Source of the DNA: Candidatus Kapaibacterium sp.
Lineage (GTDB): Bacteria > Bacteroidota > Ignavibacteria > Kapaibacteriales > UBA4661
Assembly (NCBI GenBank): GCA_025358765.1
Contig: JANYIG010000117.1
Span: 1 to 33,588 of the forward strand
DNA: 33,588 nucleotides
Direction: 5' to 3'
Position numbers and translations under genes: made by a program. The notes under the pieces are model-generated. The model ran no database searches. It saw nothing but the letters and a program-made list of their open reading frames with translations, and was not told the origin of the DNA. Shown here in pieces: positions 18,449-26,040 of the stretch. How positions within the stretch are numbered: position 1 is the first letter of the stretch; each line of letters starts with the position of its first letter.

Positions 18449-19093
18449 ATGGATTTAACAACGATGCAATCACTTTCTGAACTTCCGATAGACGATTTTC
18501 GCCGTGCGCTGACCACAAACAATCTCCGCGTGTTGCAGATTATCTACGCCGCATTAGGAGCGGGTATTGTAATATTTCTGGCAATGATTATATTTTTAGC
18601 CATATCGTACCAAACGCCAGCTATGATGCTTGCTGCGGGTGAATCGCTGCAAACACCCTTTCAAGCTGCACCGCAAGCGATAGCGTTCATGCGGATGATA
18701 AGCATTCTTCACGGTTGTGTGGCATCCGTTCTGTACTTGCTGGCATACGTCGTATTTCAAGCGCAATTCGGCTCGCATCGGCTAAGAAATTACGCGACGG
18801 TAGCCATGCTCGACAGTCGTGGACGAACCGTTACCGCACCAGAAGAAAAGGCGCTGGCGGTTATCCGTATGGCGCTGTTAGTGCGGTTGGCGTTTTGCGA
18901 AGGCGCAGCGCTTGTAGGCTTGCTCACCTGTTTGGCGGGCGTAAGTTCCGGTGTTCTCCGTGCGGAACCGCTCTACTGGCTGAATGTAGCTTCTGCGGCG
19001 ATTATGCTCGCACTCGTCGTGTTCACGTTTCCCACAGAAAGCCGTTTGGAACGTGTGTTTTTACGGTCTGTTCGGAAGATTCACAACGCATGA
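18449..19093 (+). CDS. Unrecognised integral membrane protein with four predicted helices
   Basis: 214 residues from the ATG at 18449 (MDLTTMQSLSELPIDDFRR). The frame is open from 18302, but the upstream part is Cys/Lys/Arg-rich and not protein-like; an ATG at 18464 is an alternative. Four hydrophobic stretches are visible: LQIIYAALGAGIVIFLAMII, ILHGCVASVLYLLAYVVF, LAFCEGAALVGLLTCLAGV and LNVASAAIMLALVVF. Charged loops lie between them, and a basic tail (ESRLERVFLRSVRKIH) ends the protein. I do not recognise the family and no catalytic motif is apparent. It is transcribed away from the receiver-cyclase gene across a 161-base divergent gap, so the two may share a control region; a functional link is only a suggestion. 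Confidence 0.75.
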   Translation: MDLTTMQSLSELPIDDFRRALTTNNLRVLQIIYAALGAGIVIFLAMIIFLAISYQTPAMMLAAGESLQTPFQAAPQAIAFMRMISILHGCVASVLYLLAYVVFQAQFGSHRLRNYATVAMLDSRGRTVTAPEEKALAVIRMALLVRLAFCEGAALVGLLTCLAGVSSGVLRAEPLYWLNVASAAIMLALVVFTFPTESRLERVFLRSVRKIHNA

Positions 19094-19279
19094 TTTCTCG
19101 CCGATTTTTCATCTATTCGAACATCATGCAAGAATTTTTACAGACAAACGTCCGCAACGATGGACGAACGATAATTTTTTTGATGAATTTTTTGTAATTT
19201 ATATTGCTTTGCTTGATTGCAAACTGAAACTCGAATAATCGTTTTATATACAATCAATTTCAAACAGGAGTTTATCATT

Positions 19280-21490
19280 ATGGCAACCTCGAAAAAAGCT
19301 ACTGCGGCAGTGAAACCTAAGAAAGCAGAAGCTCCCGCAGCCACCAATGGCAACAGTGCCCACAAAAGCAATAGCAAAACGAACGGCTCTGCAAACAGTC
19401 CTGCAAAAAGCCCTGTAAACAGCCCCGCATCGAAATCGGCAGTCAGACCAGCAAATTACCTCTTCGATACAACAGGATTCGATAATGCAACTATCGTCGA
19501 GTGGTACAAAATCATGCACTTAGGTCGTCGCCTCGACGAAAAAGCCGCGAACTACCTGAAACTTGCCAAAGGTTGGTCGTACCACGCTCCATATGCTGGT
19601 CACGACGGCATCCAGCTTGCTATTGGCAAAATCTTCCGTCAAGCGAAGGATTATTTTTACCCGTATTACCGCGACATGCTTTCGTGTTTTGCTGCTGGCG
19701 TGACGATTGACCAAATTTTGATGAACGGTCTGAGCAAAGATGCCGATGTGAGTTCCGGTGGTCGCAACATGAGCAATCACTTTGCTAACATTCCGCTTCA
19801 CATTCAAAACCGTTCAGCACTCACGGGTAATCATTGTCAGATGGCGGTCGGCACGGCTCGCGCTATCAAAAAATACAACGGCGATGAGTTTGTGATTTAC
19901 TCTGGTGGTGATTCCGCCTGCTCCGAAGGCTATTTCTACGAAGCCGTTAATGGCGCAACCAAAGAAAAAGTGCCGGTAATTTTCGTGATTCAGAATAACA
20001 GATTCGGTATTTCCGTGCCGCTCAAAGACCAAACGGCAAATCTGACGGTTTCCGATAATTTTCGGGGTTTTGCGAACCTGAAAATCATCAATTGCGATGG
20101 GCGAGACCCGTTTGCGTCGTACCGCGCAATGCAGCAAGCAAAAGAATACGTTCTCTCTGGCGCTGGTGCTGCAATGGTTCATGCTGATTGCGACCGCTTG
20201 CTTTCTCACTCGAATTCCGATAATCACGAGCTATACCGCACAAAAGAAGAAATCGAGGCAATGCGCCAATTCGATCCGCTTCCACGCCTTCGCGCAACGA
20301 TTATCGAAAAAGGAATTTTGACGGAAAAAGAAATAATTACGTTAGAAGAACAAAACAAAGTAGAACTCTATGCCGCCGCAGACCGCGTGGAGCCGCTCCC
20401 AGAGCCTGACCCTGAATCGTACACACAGTTTCTTATTCCTGACCCACTATTGTCGTACAACGAAGGCACAGAGGCTGTCAGCGACCCGAATGCGACGCAG
20501 TTGACGTTCCGCGAGGGCATCAACACCGCAATGAAAGAGGAATTTCGCCGCAACCCGCACACATTCTTGTGGGGACAAGATGTTGCCTCGAAGGAAAAAC
20601 AAGGCATTTTTAATGTTCCAAAGGGCATGCTCACGGAATTTGGCAATGACCGTGTATTTAATGCGCCAATCGCAGAGGATTTTATCGTCGGAACGGCAAA
20701 CGGTTTCTGTCGCTATCGGGACGACGTGCGTGTGGTGGTCGAAGGCGCAGAATTTGCCGATTATTTCTGGCCCGCAATGGAGGCATATATTGAATGTACG
20801 CATGAATACTGGCGCACAAAAGGGCAATATACGCCCAACATGGTGATTCGCCTTGCAAGCGGCGGGTTTATTCAAGGTGGGTTGTACCATTCGCAGAATC
20901 TCGACGCACTTTTTACGCATTTGCCGGGTGCGCGGGTAGTTTGTCCGGCGTTTGCCGACGACGCGATTGGTCTGATGCGCCATGCACTGCGGTCGCGCGG
21001 GTTGACGGTGTTCATCGAACCAAAATTTCTCTACAATTACCGTCCGGGTTCGACATCGCATCCGGGCGAGGAGTATATGATTCCGTTTGGCAAAGCGAAA
21101 ATCCGCCGCGCTGGTTCGGATGTAACGGTCGTGAGCTATGGCAATGCGATTCATCTCGCGCTGCAAGCCGCAGATGACCTTGCCGCAGAGGGCGTAAATG
21201 CTGAAGTGATTGACCTGCGTTCGCTCGCGCCGTGGGATAAACAAACGGTCTTCGCTTCGGTGATGAAAACAAACCGCGCAGTCGTGGCGCATGAACACTA
21301 CTTGAACGTGGGCATCGGCGGTGAAATTTCCTCCTCAATTCAAGAAGAACTTTTCCGCTATTTGGATGCACCCGTAGCTCGCGTGGCATCAAAAAATTAT
21401 CCGGTGGGTTTTGCAAAAGTGTTGGAACGCAAAATTTTGATTAGCAAAGAAGATATTGTGGAAGCTGTTCGTAAAACGGTAAAATATTAA
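19280..21490 (+). CDS. 2-oxoacid dehydrogenase E1 component, alpha and beta subunits fused (branched-chain type)
   Basis: 736 residues from the ATG at 19280, with AGGAG nine bases upstream. It catalyses thiamine-diphosphate-dependent decarboxylation of a 2-oxoacid and transfer of the acyl group to the lipoyl E2, most likely 2-oxoisovalerate-type substrates. The first ~60 residues are a low-complexity Lys/Ala/Ser/Asn/Pro tail. The alpha part (about 65-400) includes YYRDMLSCFAAGV, GNHCQMAVGTARAIKK and the thiamine-diphosphate motif GGDSACSEGYFYEAVNGA...QNN. The beta part (about 410-736) includes TFREGINTAMKEEFRRNP, FLWGQDVASKEKQGIF, VVEGAEFADYFWPAMEAY and VTVVSYGNAIHLALQAA. The fused form is common in Bacteroidota. 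No E2 or E3 gene is adjacent. Confidence 0.93.
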   Translation: MATSKKATAAVKPKKAEAPAATNGNSAHKSNSKTNGSANSPAKSPVNSPASKSAVRPANYLFDTTGFDNATIVEWYKIMHLGRRLDEKAANYLKLAKGWSYHAPYAGHDGIQLAIGKIFRQAKDYFYPYYRDMLSCFAAGVTIDQILMNGLSKDADVSSGGRNMSNHFANIPLHIQNRSALTGNHCQMAVGTARAIKKYNGDEFVIYSGGDSACSEGYFYEAVNGATKEKVPVIFVIQNNRFGISVPLKDQTANLTVSDNFRGFANLKIINCDGRDPFASYRAMQQAKEYVLSGAGAAMVHADCDRLLSHSNSDNHELYRTKEEIEAMRQFDPLPRLRATIIEKGILTEKEIITLEEQNKVELYAAADRVEPLPEPDPESYTQFLIPDPLLSYNEGTEAVSDPNATQLTFREGINTAMKEEFRRNPHTFLWGQDVASKEKQGIFNVPKGMLTEFGNDRVFNAPIAEDFIVGTANGFCRYRDDVRVVVEGAEFADYFWPAMEAYIECTHEYWRTKGQYTPNMVIRLASGGFIQGGLYHSQNLDALFTHLPGARVVCPAFADDAIGLMRHALRSRGLTVFIEPKFLYNYRPGSTSHPGEEYMIPFGKAKIRRAGSDVTVVSYGNAIHLALQAADDLAAEGVNAEVIDLRSLAPWDKQTVFASVMKTNRAVVAHEHYLNVGIGGEISSSIQEELFRYLDAPVARVASKNYPVGFAKVLERKILISKEDIVEAVRKTVKY

Positions 21491-21513
21491 CGTTGTAGTT
21501 CAAAAACTCCCCT

Positions 21514-21552
21514 ATCAGCCCGCTTAAAGACTACGATTTTAAGCGAGCTGAT
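21514..21552. promoter_or_regulatory. Long inverted repeat between the E1 gene and the toxin-antitoxin pair
   Basis: ATCAGC-C-CGCTTAAA at 21514-21528 and TTTAAGCG-A-GCTGAT at 21538-21552 pair over 14 of 15 positions around a nine-base loop. It begins 23 bases after the E1 stop and ends 28 bases before the antitoxin ATG. No U-run follows on the plus strand. It could act as a terminator for E1 or as the palindromic operator that VapB-type antitoxins usually bind. The sequence alone does not decide. Confidence 0.55.
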
Positions 21553-21580
21553 ACAAACTATCTACGTGATGGAAGGGATC

Positions 21581-21811
21581 ATGAAACTCACTATAGAACT
21601 GGCGGATACGGCTGAATTAGAAAAGGTCATGACATTGTTCTCGACGTTGCGTCTTGAGAATGTGCGGGTTATTTCCCCAACTATAGCTCCGACTATTAGG
21701 AAAGGGAATAAAAAACTCAATGCGAAAGAACTCTTTGGCATTTGGAAAGCTCAGCCCAGAAATTTGGAAGATCTGCGAGCTAAGAACTGGCAACGGGATT
21801 GGAACGTATGA
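21581..21811 (+). CDS. VapB-like antitoxin
   Basis: 76 residues from the ATG at 21581, which has a good ribosome site (GGAAGG, five bases upstream); GTG at 21566 and ATG at 21569 are alternatives. The N-terminal strand MKLTIELADTAELEKVM resembles small antitoxins of PIN-domain toxins. The C-terminal half (NAKELFGIWKAQPRNLEDLR, ending in Trp-rich NWQRDW) looks like the extended toxin-binding tail. The stop overlaps the toxin ATG by four bases, the usual coupled arrangement. The exact antitoxin family is not assigned; the call rests mainly on its position before a clear PIN toxin. Confidence 0.8.
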   Translation: MKLTIELADTAELEKVMTLFSTLRLENVRVISPTIAPTIRKGNKKLNAKELFGIWKAQPRNLEDLRAKNWQRDWNV

Positions 21812-22194
21812 TTCTGTGTGACACCAATATTTTTATTCACGCCTTTAACGGCAGACAAGAGACTATTCACGCATTGGAAATCATCGGTCTAAGTAACGTC
21901 GGTCTTTCTTCCATCACGGTTATGGAGCTGTATCAGGGAATGCACGACAAAAACGAACTTGCCCGAATGAAGAAGAATATCAGGTATTATGATGTGATTG
22001 AGATAGATTCCGATATTTCGCAAGTAGCAACCCAACTCATTGAAAAATTCAGGCTTAGTCACGGATTGCAGATACCCGATGCCATCATTGGTGCGACATC
22101 AGTAGTACACAGCATTGAACTCTACACCTATAACCAACGTGATTTTAGGTTTATACCAAACATTCAACTGTATGAGCCGAAAAATATAGCATAA
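21808..22194 (+). CDS. PIN-domain toxin, VapC-like ribonuclease
   Basis: 128 residues from the ATG at 21808, which overlaps the antitoxin stop; a TTG at 21799 is unlikely. PIN-domain acidic residues are visible: Asp5 in MILCDTNIF, Glu in ITVMELYQG and Asp in IPDAIIGATS. These build the Mg2+ site that cleaves RNA, in characterised VapC proteins often tRNA or rRNA. Length fits the family. The pair sits between metabolic genes and carries no sign of adjacent mobile DNA. The toxin appears intact, so the pair is probably functional, but the target is unknown. Confidence 0.9.
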   Translation: MILCDTNIFIHAFNGRQETIHALEIIGLSNVGLSSITVMELYQGMHDKNELARMKKNIRYYDVIEIDSDISQVATQLIEKFRLSHGLQIPDAIIGATSVVHSIELYTYNQRDFRFIPNIQLYEPKNIA

Positions 22195-22237
22195 TCGGTT
22201 TCTCTACAGGATTTGGGTGTTTTTGCTTAATAACTTT

Positions 22238-22783
22238 ATGGGCAAACTTTTCGACGAAATAGACGCATCGCTGCAAGCGTGGGTTCGTGAGCAGCAGATG
22301 TTTTTTGTGGCAACGGCTCCGCTTGCGGCAACAGGTCACGTTAATTGTTCTCCGAAAGGTCTTGATTGTTTGCGGATTGTGGACGGGAACACTGTTGCGT
22401 ACATGGATTTAACGGGAAGCGGCGCAGAGACTATTGCCCACGTCCGCGAGAACAAGCGCATTGTGCTGATGTTCTGTTCGTTCTCCGATAAACCCAAGAT
22501 TGTGCGGTTCCACGGCGAGGGCGAGGTCGTGCTGGAAGGCGATACGGACTTTCAAGCATTATACAGCCTCTTCCCGCCGAAGGCTGGCATCCGCTCCATT
22601 ATTCGTGTACACGTCACACGGATTTCCGATTCTTGTGGCTTCGCCGTTCCCATCTACGAGTTCCAGCGTGAACGTGATGTATTGGATAAATGGACGCAGC
22701 ATCAGGATGAGAAAAAATTGCATGAGTACCGAAGCCTCAAAAATGCAGTCAGTATTGATGGTTTACCAGCATTAGACGTATAA
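22238..22783 (+). CDS. Pyridoxamine 5'-phosphate oxidase-fold (FMN-binding split-barrel) protein
   Basis: 181 residues from the ATG at 22238 (MGKLFDEIDASLQAWV); a GTG at 22217 would add seven. The split-barrel pattern of the PNPOx-like family is visible: FFVATAPLAATGHVNCSPKG, VAYMDLTGSGAETIAHVREN, RIVLMFCSFSDKPKIVRFHG and a C-terminal IYEFQRERDVLDKW. Members bind FMN or F420 and carry out assorted oxidoreductase reactions or only bind flavin. This one is not the vitamin B6 enzyme itself by length and pattern. The gene starts 43 bases after the toxin and may be read through from it, but no functional link is implied. Confidence 0.85.
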   Translation: MGKLFDEIDASLQAWVREQQMFFVATAPLAATGHVNCSPKGLDCLRIVDGNTVAYMDLTGSGAETIAHVRENKRIVLMFCSFSDKPKIVRFHGEGEVVLEGDTDFQALYSLFPPKAGIRSIIRVHVTRISDSCGFAVPIYEFQRERDVLDKWTQHQDEKKLHEYRSLKNAVSIDGLPALDV

Positions 22784-22857
22784 ACGTATCATCCGTTCAG
22801 CGTTATTCACACAGACATACATTATTCTTTCTCTCACAGTTTTTATAGGCATGCGTT

Positions 22858-23856
22858 TTGAACACACATTTGAATACACAATCGAAATCTCTCACATATC
22901 TCGTAACGGGCGGAGCTGGATTTATCGGTTCGCACTTGTCTGAACACCTCTTAAATCAAGGCAACACCGTGTTTGCGCTTGATAACCTTTCCACGGGAAA
23001 CATTGATAATATCCAGCGTTTGCAAGGGCATCCGAATTTTCATTTTGTTCGTGATGATATTATGAACCAGATGGTACTTGACCGTTTGGCATCACAATCC
23101 GACATTGTCGTGCATCTGGCGGCGGCGGTCGGTGTACAGCTGATTGTGGAACGCCCTGTGCATACGATTGAAACGAATATTATGGGCAGCGAAATGGTGC
23201 TGAAAACCGCGCTACGCTATGGCTGCCGTGTGTTGATGGCAAGTACATCGGAAGTGTATGGCAAAGGCATCAAAATTCCGTTCAACGAAGGTGATGACGT
23301 GCTTTTGGGAACGACCGATAAATCGCGCTGGGCGTATGCTGCCAGCAAAATGGTGGATGAGTTTTTGGGGTTGGCGTATTGGCAGGAATATGGCTTAGAA
23401 GTTGTGCCATTTCGTTTATTCAATACCGTCGGTGCGCGGCAGACAGGACAATACGGCATGGTGATTCCGCGTTTTGTGCAACAGGCACTTCGCGGCGACC
23501 CAATTAAGGTTTATGGCGATGGCACACAAAGCCGTTGTTTTTGCGATGTGCGTGATGTAATCCTCGCAATCGCAGGTTTGGCAGAACACTCCGACGTTGC
23601 GGGAAAACTCTACAACATCGGCAGCACCGAAGAAGTCTCGATTCTCGCACTTGCCGAAAAAGTAAAAACTCAAACAGGCAGCGCATCAGAAATCGTCCTT
23701 ATCCCCTATACCGAGGCGTATCCATCGGGCTTCGAGGACATGCAGCGCCGTGTGCCAGACATTGGACGCATCAACGCTCGGCTCGACTGGAAACCAACGC
23801 GCGACCTCACGGAAATTTTGACCAGCGTTATTGAGTTTGAAAAAAGCAGAATGTAA
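22858..23856 (+). CDS. NAD-dependent sugar-nucleotide epimerase/dehydratase (extended SDR)
   Basis: 332 residues. The Rossmann NAD-binding motif VTGGAGFIGSHL is at the N-terminus, with LDNLSTGNIDNI, the catalytic Ser/Thr region MASTSEVYG and the YAASK dyad, followed by VVPFRLFNTVGARQ and VYGDGTQSRCFCDVRDV. The pattern fits UDP-glucose 4-epimerase or UDP-glucuronate decarboxylase-like enzymes that supply activated sugars for cell-surface glycans. The precise reaction cannot be assigned. No ATG is in frame near the start: an in-frame TAG at 22846 limits the gene, and the first possible starts are TTG at 22858 or 22870. The ATG at 22851 is in another frame. It ends at a strong shared terminator. 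Confidence 0.88.
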   Translation: MNTHLNTQSKSLTYLVTGGAGFIGSHLSEHLLNQGNTVFALDNLSTGNIDNIQRLQGHPNFHFVRDDIMNQMVLDRLASQSDIVVHLAAAVGVQLIVERPVHTIETNIMGSEMVLKTALRYGCRVLMASTSEVYGKGIKIPFNEGDDVLLGTTDKSRWAYAASKMVDEFLGLAYWQEYGLEVVPFRLFNTVGARQTGQYGMVIPRFVQQALRGDPIKVYGDGTQSRCFCDVRDVILAIAGLAEHSDVAGKLYNIGSTEEVSILALAEKVKTQTGSASEIVLIPYTEAYPSGFEDMQRRVPDIGRINARLDWKPTRDLTEILTSVIEFEKSRM

Positions 23857-23860
23857 CAAA

Positions 23861-23905
23861 AAAGCCGCACAAATAATCTTTTTTAAGATGATATTGTGCG
23901 GCTTT
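23861..23905. terminator. Bidirectional Rho-independent terminator between epimerase and L33 genes
   Basis: AAAGCCGCACAA at 23861-23872 and TTGTGCGGCTTT at 23894-23905 form a perfect 12-pair stem with A- and T-runs on both sides. It lies five bases after the epimerase stop and about 45 bases beyond the L33 stop on the other strand, so it can serve both converging genes. A small nested ATCTT/AAGAT hairpin lies in the loop. Confidence 0.88.
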
Positions 23906-23949
23906 ACTATTTCTACCGCAAGGTAAAGATGCAAAAGCTATTTCGTAGC

Positions 23950-24129
23950 TTACTTCACTTCTTTATGAACCGTATGGCGACGCAAGAACGGGTTGTATTT
24001 CTTGATTTCCATGCGGTCAGGGCTATTTGTTTTGTTCTTTTGGGTTGTGTAGCGGGAAGCAGGTTTGCCTTCTTTTTTTGCTTCGGTACACTCCAACGTA
24101 ATAATCAGGCGGGCGGTCTTCTTTGCCAT
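23950..24129 (-). CDS. rpmG: 50S ribosomal protein L33
   Basis: 59 residues plus stop, starting at the ATG at 24129 and ending with TAA at 23950-23952. The translation begins [20 protein letters not shown] and ends [14 protein letters not shown], with [20 protein letters not shown] between, which is unmistakably bacterial L33. Only one Cys is present, so it is the non-zinc-binding (C-minus) form. It is a small protein of the large ribosomal subunit near the exit-site tRNA. It stands alone here, not with rpmB or secE, and is followed by a strong shared terminator. It is divergent from folP. Confidence 0.95.
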   Translation of the reverse strand: MAKKTARLIITLECTEAKKEGKPASRYTTQKNKTNSPDRMEIKKYNPFLRRHTVHKEVK

Positions 24130-24231
24130 GACGTTTTTTGTATAAATTGATATAAAAACTGTTGTTTACATTGCAAGATTGCCAAAATACGGAAATTCTC
24201 TGAAATTTTGCACAACTTTTTTTGTTTGCTA

Positions 24232-25062
24232 ATGCCGCCAGCTTTCTCCGACCTCGTATTTCCTCGCATCATGGGTGTGGTGAATGTCACGCCCGACTCA
24301 TTTTCGGATGGCGGGCGTTTTTTTACGCCAGATCGTGCCGTACAACATGCAATGGAACTCGTCGCGCAGGGAGCTGATATGGTGGACATCGGCGGCGAAA
24401 GTTCGCGTCCGGGAGCGGAAAGTGTACAGGAACATGAGGAAATACGCCGTGTAGTCCCAGTGATTGCCGCTATACGCGCAGCACATCCGACGATTCCTAT
24501 TTCGATTGATACGGTGAAATACGGCGTTGCCAAAGCTGCGCTGGAAGCAGGTGCGACGATGCTCAATGATATTTCAGGTTTGCAACAGGAACCACGTTTG
24601 GCGGAACTTGCGGGGGAATTTCGTGTGCCACTTGTGTTGATGCACTGCAAAGGCACACCACGCACCATGCAACAAAACCCACACTACGACGATGTTGTGC
24701 AGGAGGTACACACATTTTTGGCAAAGCAGATTGCCTTTGCGCGGTCGTGCGGCGTTCAGGAAGTATATGCGGATGTGGGCATTGGTTTCGGCAAGACGGT
24801 CGAACACAATGTAACATTGCTCAAGCATCATCATGAGTTTGCCACGCTTGGAGTGCCGCTGTTGTTGGGTGTTTCGCGGAAATCTCTGTTTGGAAAATTG
24901 CTTGGCATTGCTGAGCCTCAAGAACGGGATTACGCAACACTTGCGACACACCTGTTTCTGTTGCAAGCACAAGCAAGTGTTACAAACATTATCCGCGTTC
25001 ACAATGTGGCAATCTTCGCACAAGCACGGACGCTGCTTCATGCCTTGCAGAGTGCTTTGTAG
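24232..25062 (+). CDS. folP: Dihydropteroate synthase
   Basis: 276 residues from the ATG at 24232 (the frame is open from 24208 with a less likely start). The enzyme condenses p-aminobenzoate with dihydropterin pyrophosphate in folate synthesis and is the sulfonamide target. Family motifs are present in order: IMGVVNVTPDSFSDGG, VDIGGESSRPGA, ISIDTVKYGVAKAAL, MLNDISG, LVLMHCKGTPRTMQ, GIGFGK, GVSRKSLFG and IIRVHNVA. The usual Asp-Pro before GIGFGK is Asp-Val here. Length is normal. It is divergent from rpmG across about 100 bases and converges on a phosphatase gene with only 20 bases between stops. Confidence 0.95.
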   Translation: MPPAFSDLVFPRIMGVVNVTPDSFSDGGRFFTPDRAVQHAMELVAQGADMVDIGGESSRPGAESVQEHEEIRRVVPVIAAIRAAHPTIPISIDTVKYGVAKAALEAGATMLNDISGLQQEPRLAELAGEFRVPLVLMHCKGTPRTMQQNPHYDDVVQEVHTFLAKQIAFARSCGVQEVYADVGIGFGKTVEHNVTLLKHHHEFATLGVPLLLGVSRKSLFGKLLGIAEPQERDYATLATHLFLLQAQASVTNIIRVHNVAIFAQARTLLHALQSAL

Positions 25063-25082
25063 CTGGGTGTTGATACGGCATT

Positions 25083-25940
25083 TCACGGAAAACGGTATTC
25101 GAGTGCAAGCCCGTTGAATGTAGGATAAATATGGAACCCGCTCTGTACACCACTCTGTACGTTATTTTGCGCACTGCCGCTTGAGGCTCGTTCCACACGC
25201 TCGCGTTCCCAGCGTGTAACGGCAAGCCCGGCGGTTGCCCCGATGATGCTCCCTAACACTACATCCGATGCCCAATGTTGCGTGTTGTACATCCGCGAAA
25301 GCGCTGTAACGGTAGCCAACCCATACAATCCCACGCTCACCCACGTATTTCCAATCCGCTCCGACAACACCGACGATACCGCAAACGCCACTGTTGCATG
25401 TCCAGACGGCAGCGAAACACGCTCGTTGTTTATCTGTGGTGGCGAAAATTCAAATGCTCCACGTTCAGCGTAGGGACGGGTTCTACCGATGAGTGATTTC
25501 AAAGCCGTCGTCGTCACTCCCGCACAAAACAACGCTTCCACCATCAAACGCCCCGTGACACGAACGTCCTCGTTGCCCGCCGCCAAACCACTTGCATACA
25601 GTCCCGCCGCCAGCATTGCCGGATACAAAAGATCGCCGTAGGTGCGACCAATATCCGCCAGTCCGTTGTTGAACGTTGAACGATTGCGAAGCATGAGATT
25701 ATTGAGTGGCTCATCGGTGGGAAACAAAACAGCCGTCACGCCAACCGTGCCTGCAACGAACAGCCAATCACGACCCGATGCTCGAACGGGCGAGGAAAAA
25801 TACCGCAGTGCATCCTGAGTGCCTGCAAAAATATCGTCAACAAGAATTTTTCCCGCAGATCGCGTAGAATCTGGAGTTTGGGCAGGACAAACAGTAACAA
25901 GCGTTATAGCGAGAAGGGAAACGGTAAAGAATATTTTCAT
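25083..25940 (-). CDS. Secreted or membrane PAP2-superfamily phosphatase
   Basis: 285 residues. The signal peptide MKIFFTVSLLAITLVTVCPA is followed by AQ, a likely cleavage site. The three PAP2 signature blocks are intact: KSLIGRTRP, LPSGHAT and SRMYNTQHWASD, giving the Arg, two catalytic His and Asp used by vanadium-haloperoxidase-like acid phosphatases. Hydrophobic stretches around 55-75 and 115-140 and the domain after PSGH suggest either membrane spans or buried helices. The enzyme probably removes phosphate from lipid phosphates or isoprenoid pyrophosphates in the envelope. The C-terminus (GFHIYPTFNGLALEYRF, ending in an aromatic) looks like an added strand. It lies about 100 bases downstream of the DUF2156 gene on the same strand. 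Confidence 0.9.
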   Translation of the reverse strand: MKIFFTVSLLAITLVTVCPAQTPDSTRSAGKILVDDIFAGTQDALRYFSSPVRASGRDWLFVAGTVGVTAVLFPTDEPLNNLMLRNRSTFNNGLADIGRTYGDLLYPAMLAAGLYASGLAAGNEDVRVTGRLMVEALFCAGVTTTALKSLIGRTRPYAERGAFEFSPPQINNERVSLPSGHATVAFAVSSVLSERIGNTWVSVGLYGLATVTALSRMYNTQHWASDVVLGSIIGATAGLAVTRWERERVERASSGSAQNNVQSGVQSGFHIYPTFNGLALEYRFP

Positions 25941-26040
25941 GCAACGTTGGAATGCCGAAAAAGTAAGAGAACATTTTGTGTTTCGTAAGCAAATATAATA
26001 AAAAGCCGCTCTGCTCTATAGCTTGCTTTATGGGAACGGT

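Noticed and set aside
20447-21298. 283-codon minus-strand frame opposite the E1 gene
   Set aside because: The plus-strand E1 beta domain is complete here; the antisense frame has no family features.
22851-22860. ATG at 22851 as the epimerase start
   Set aside because: It is in a different frame from the Rossmann motif; only a sequence correction would make it usable.
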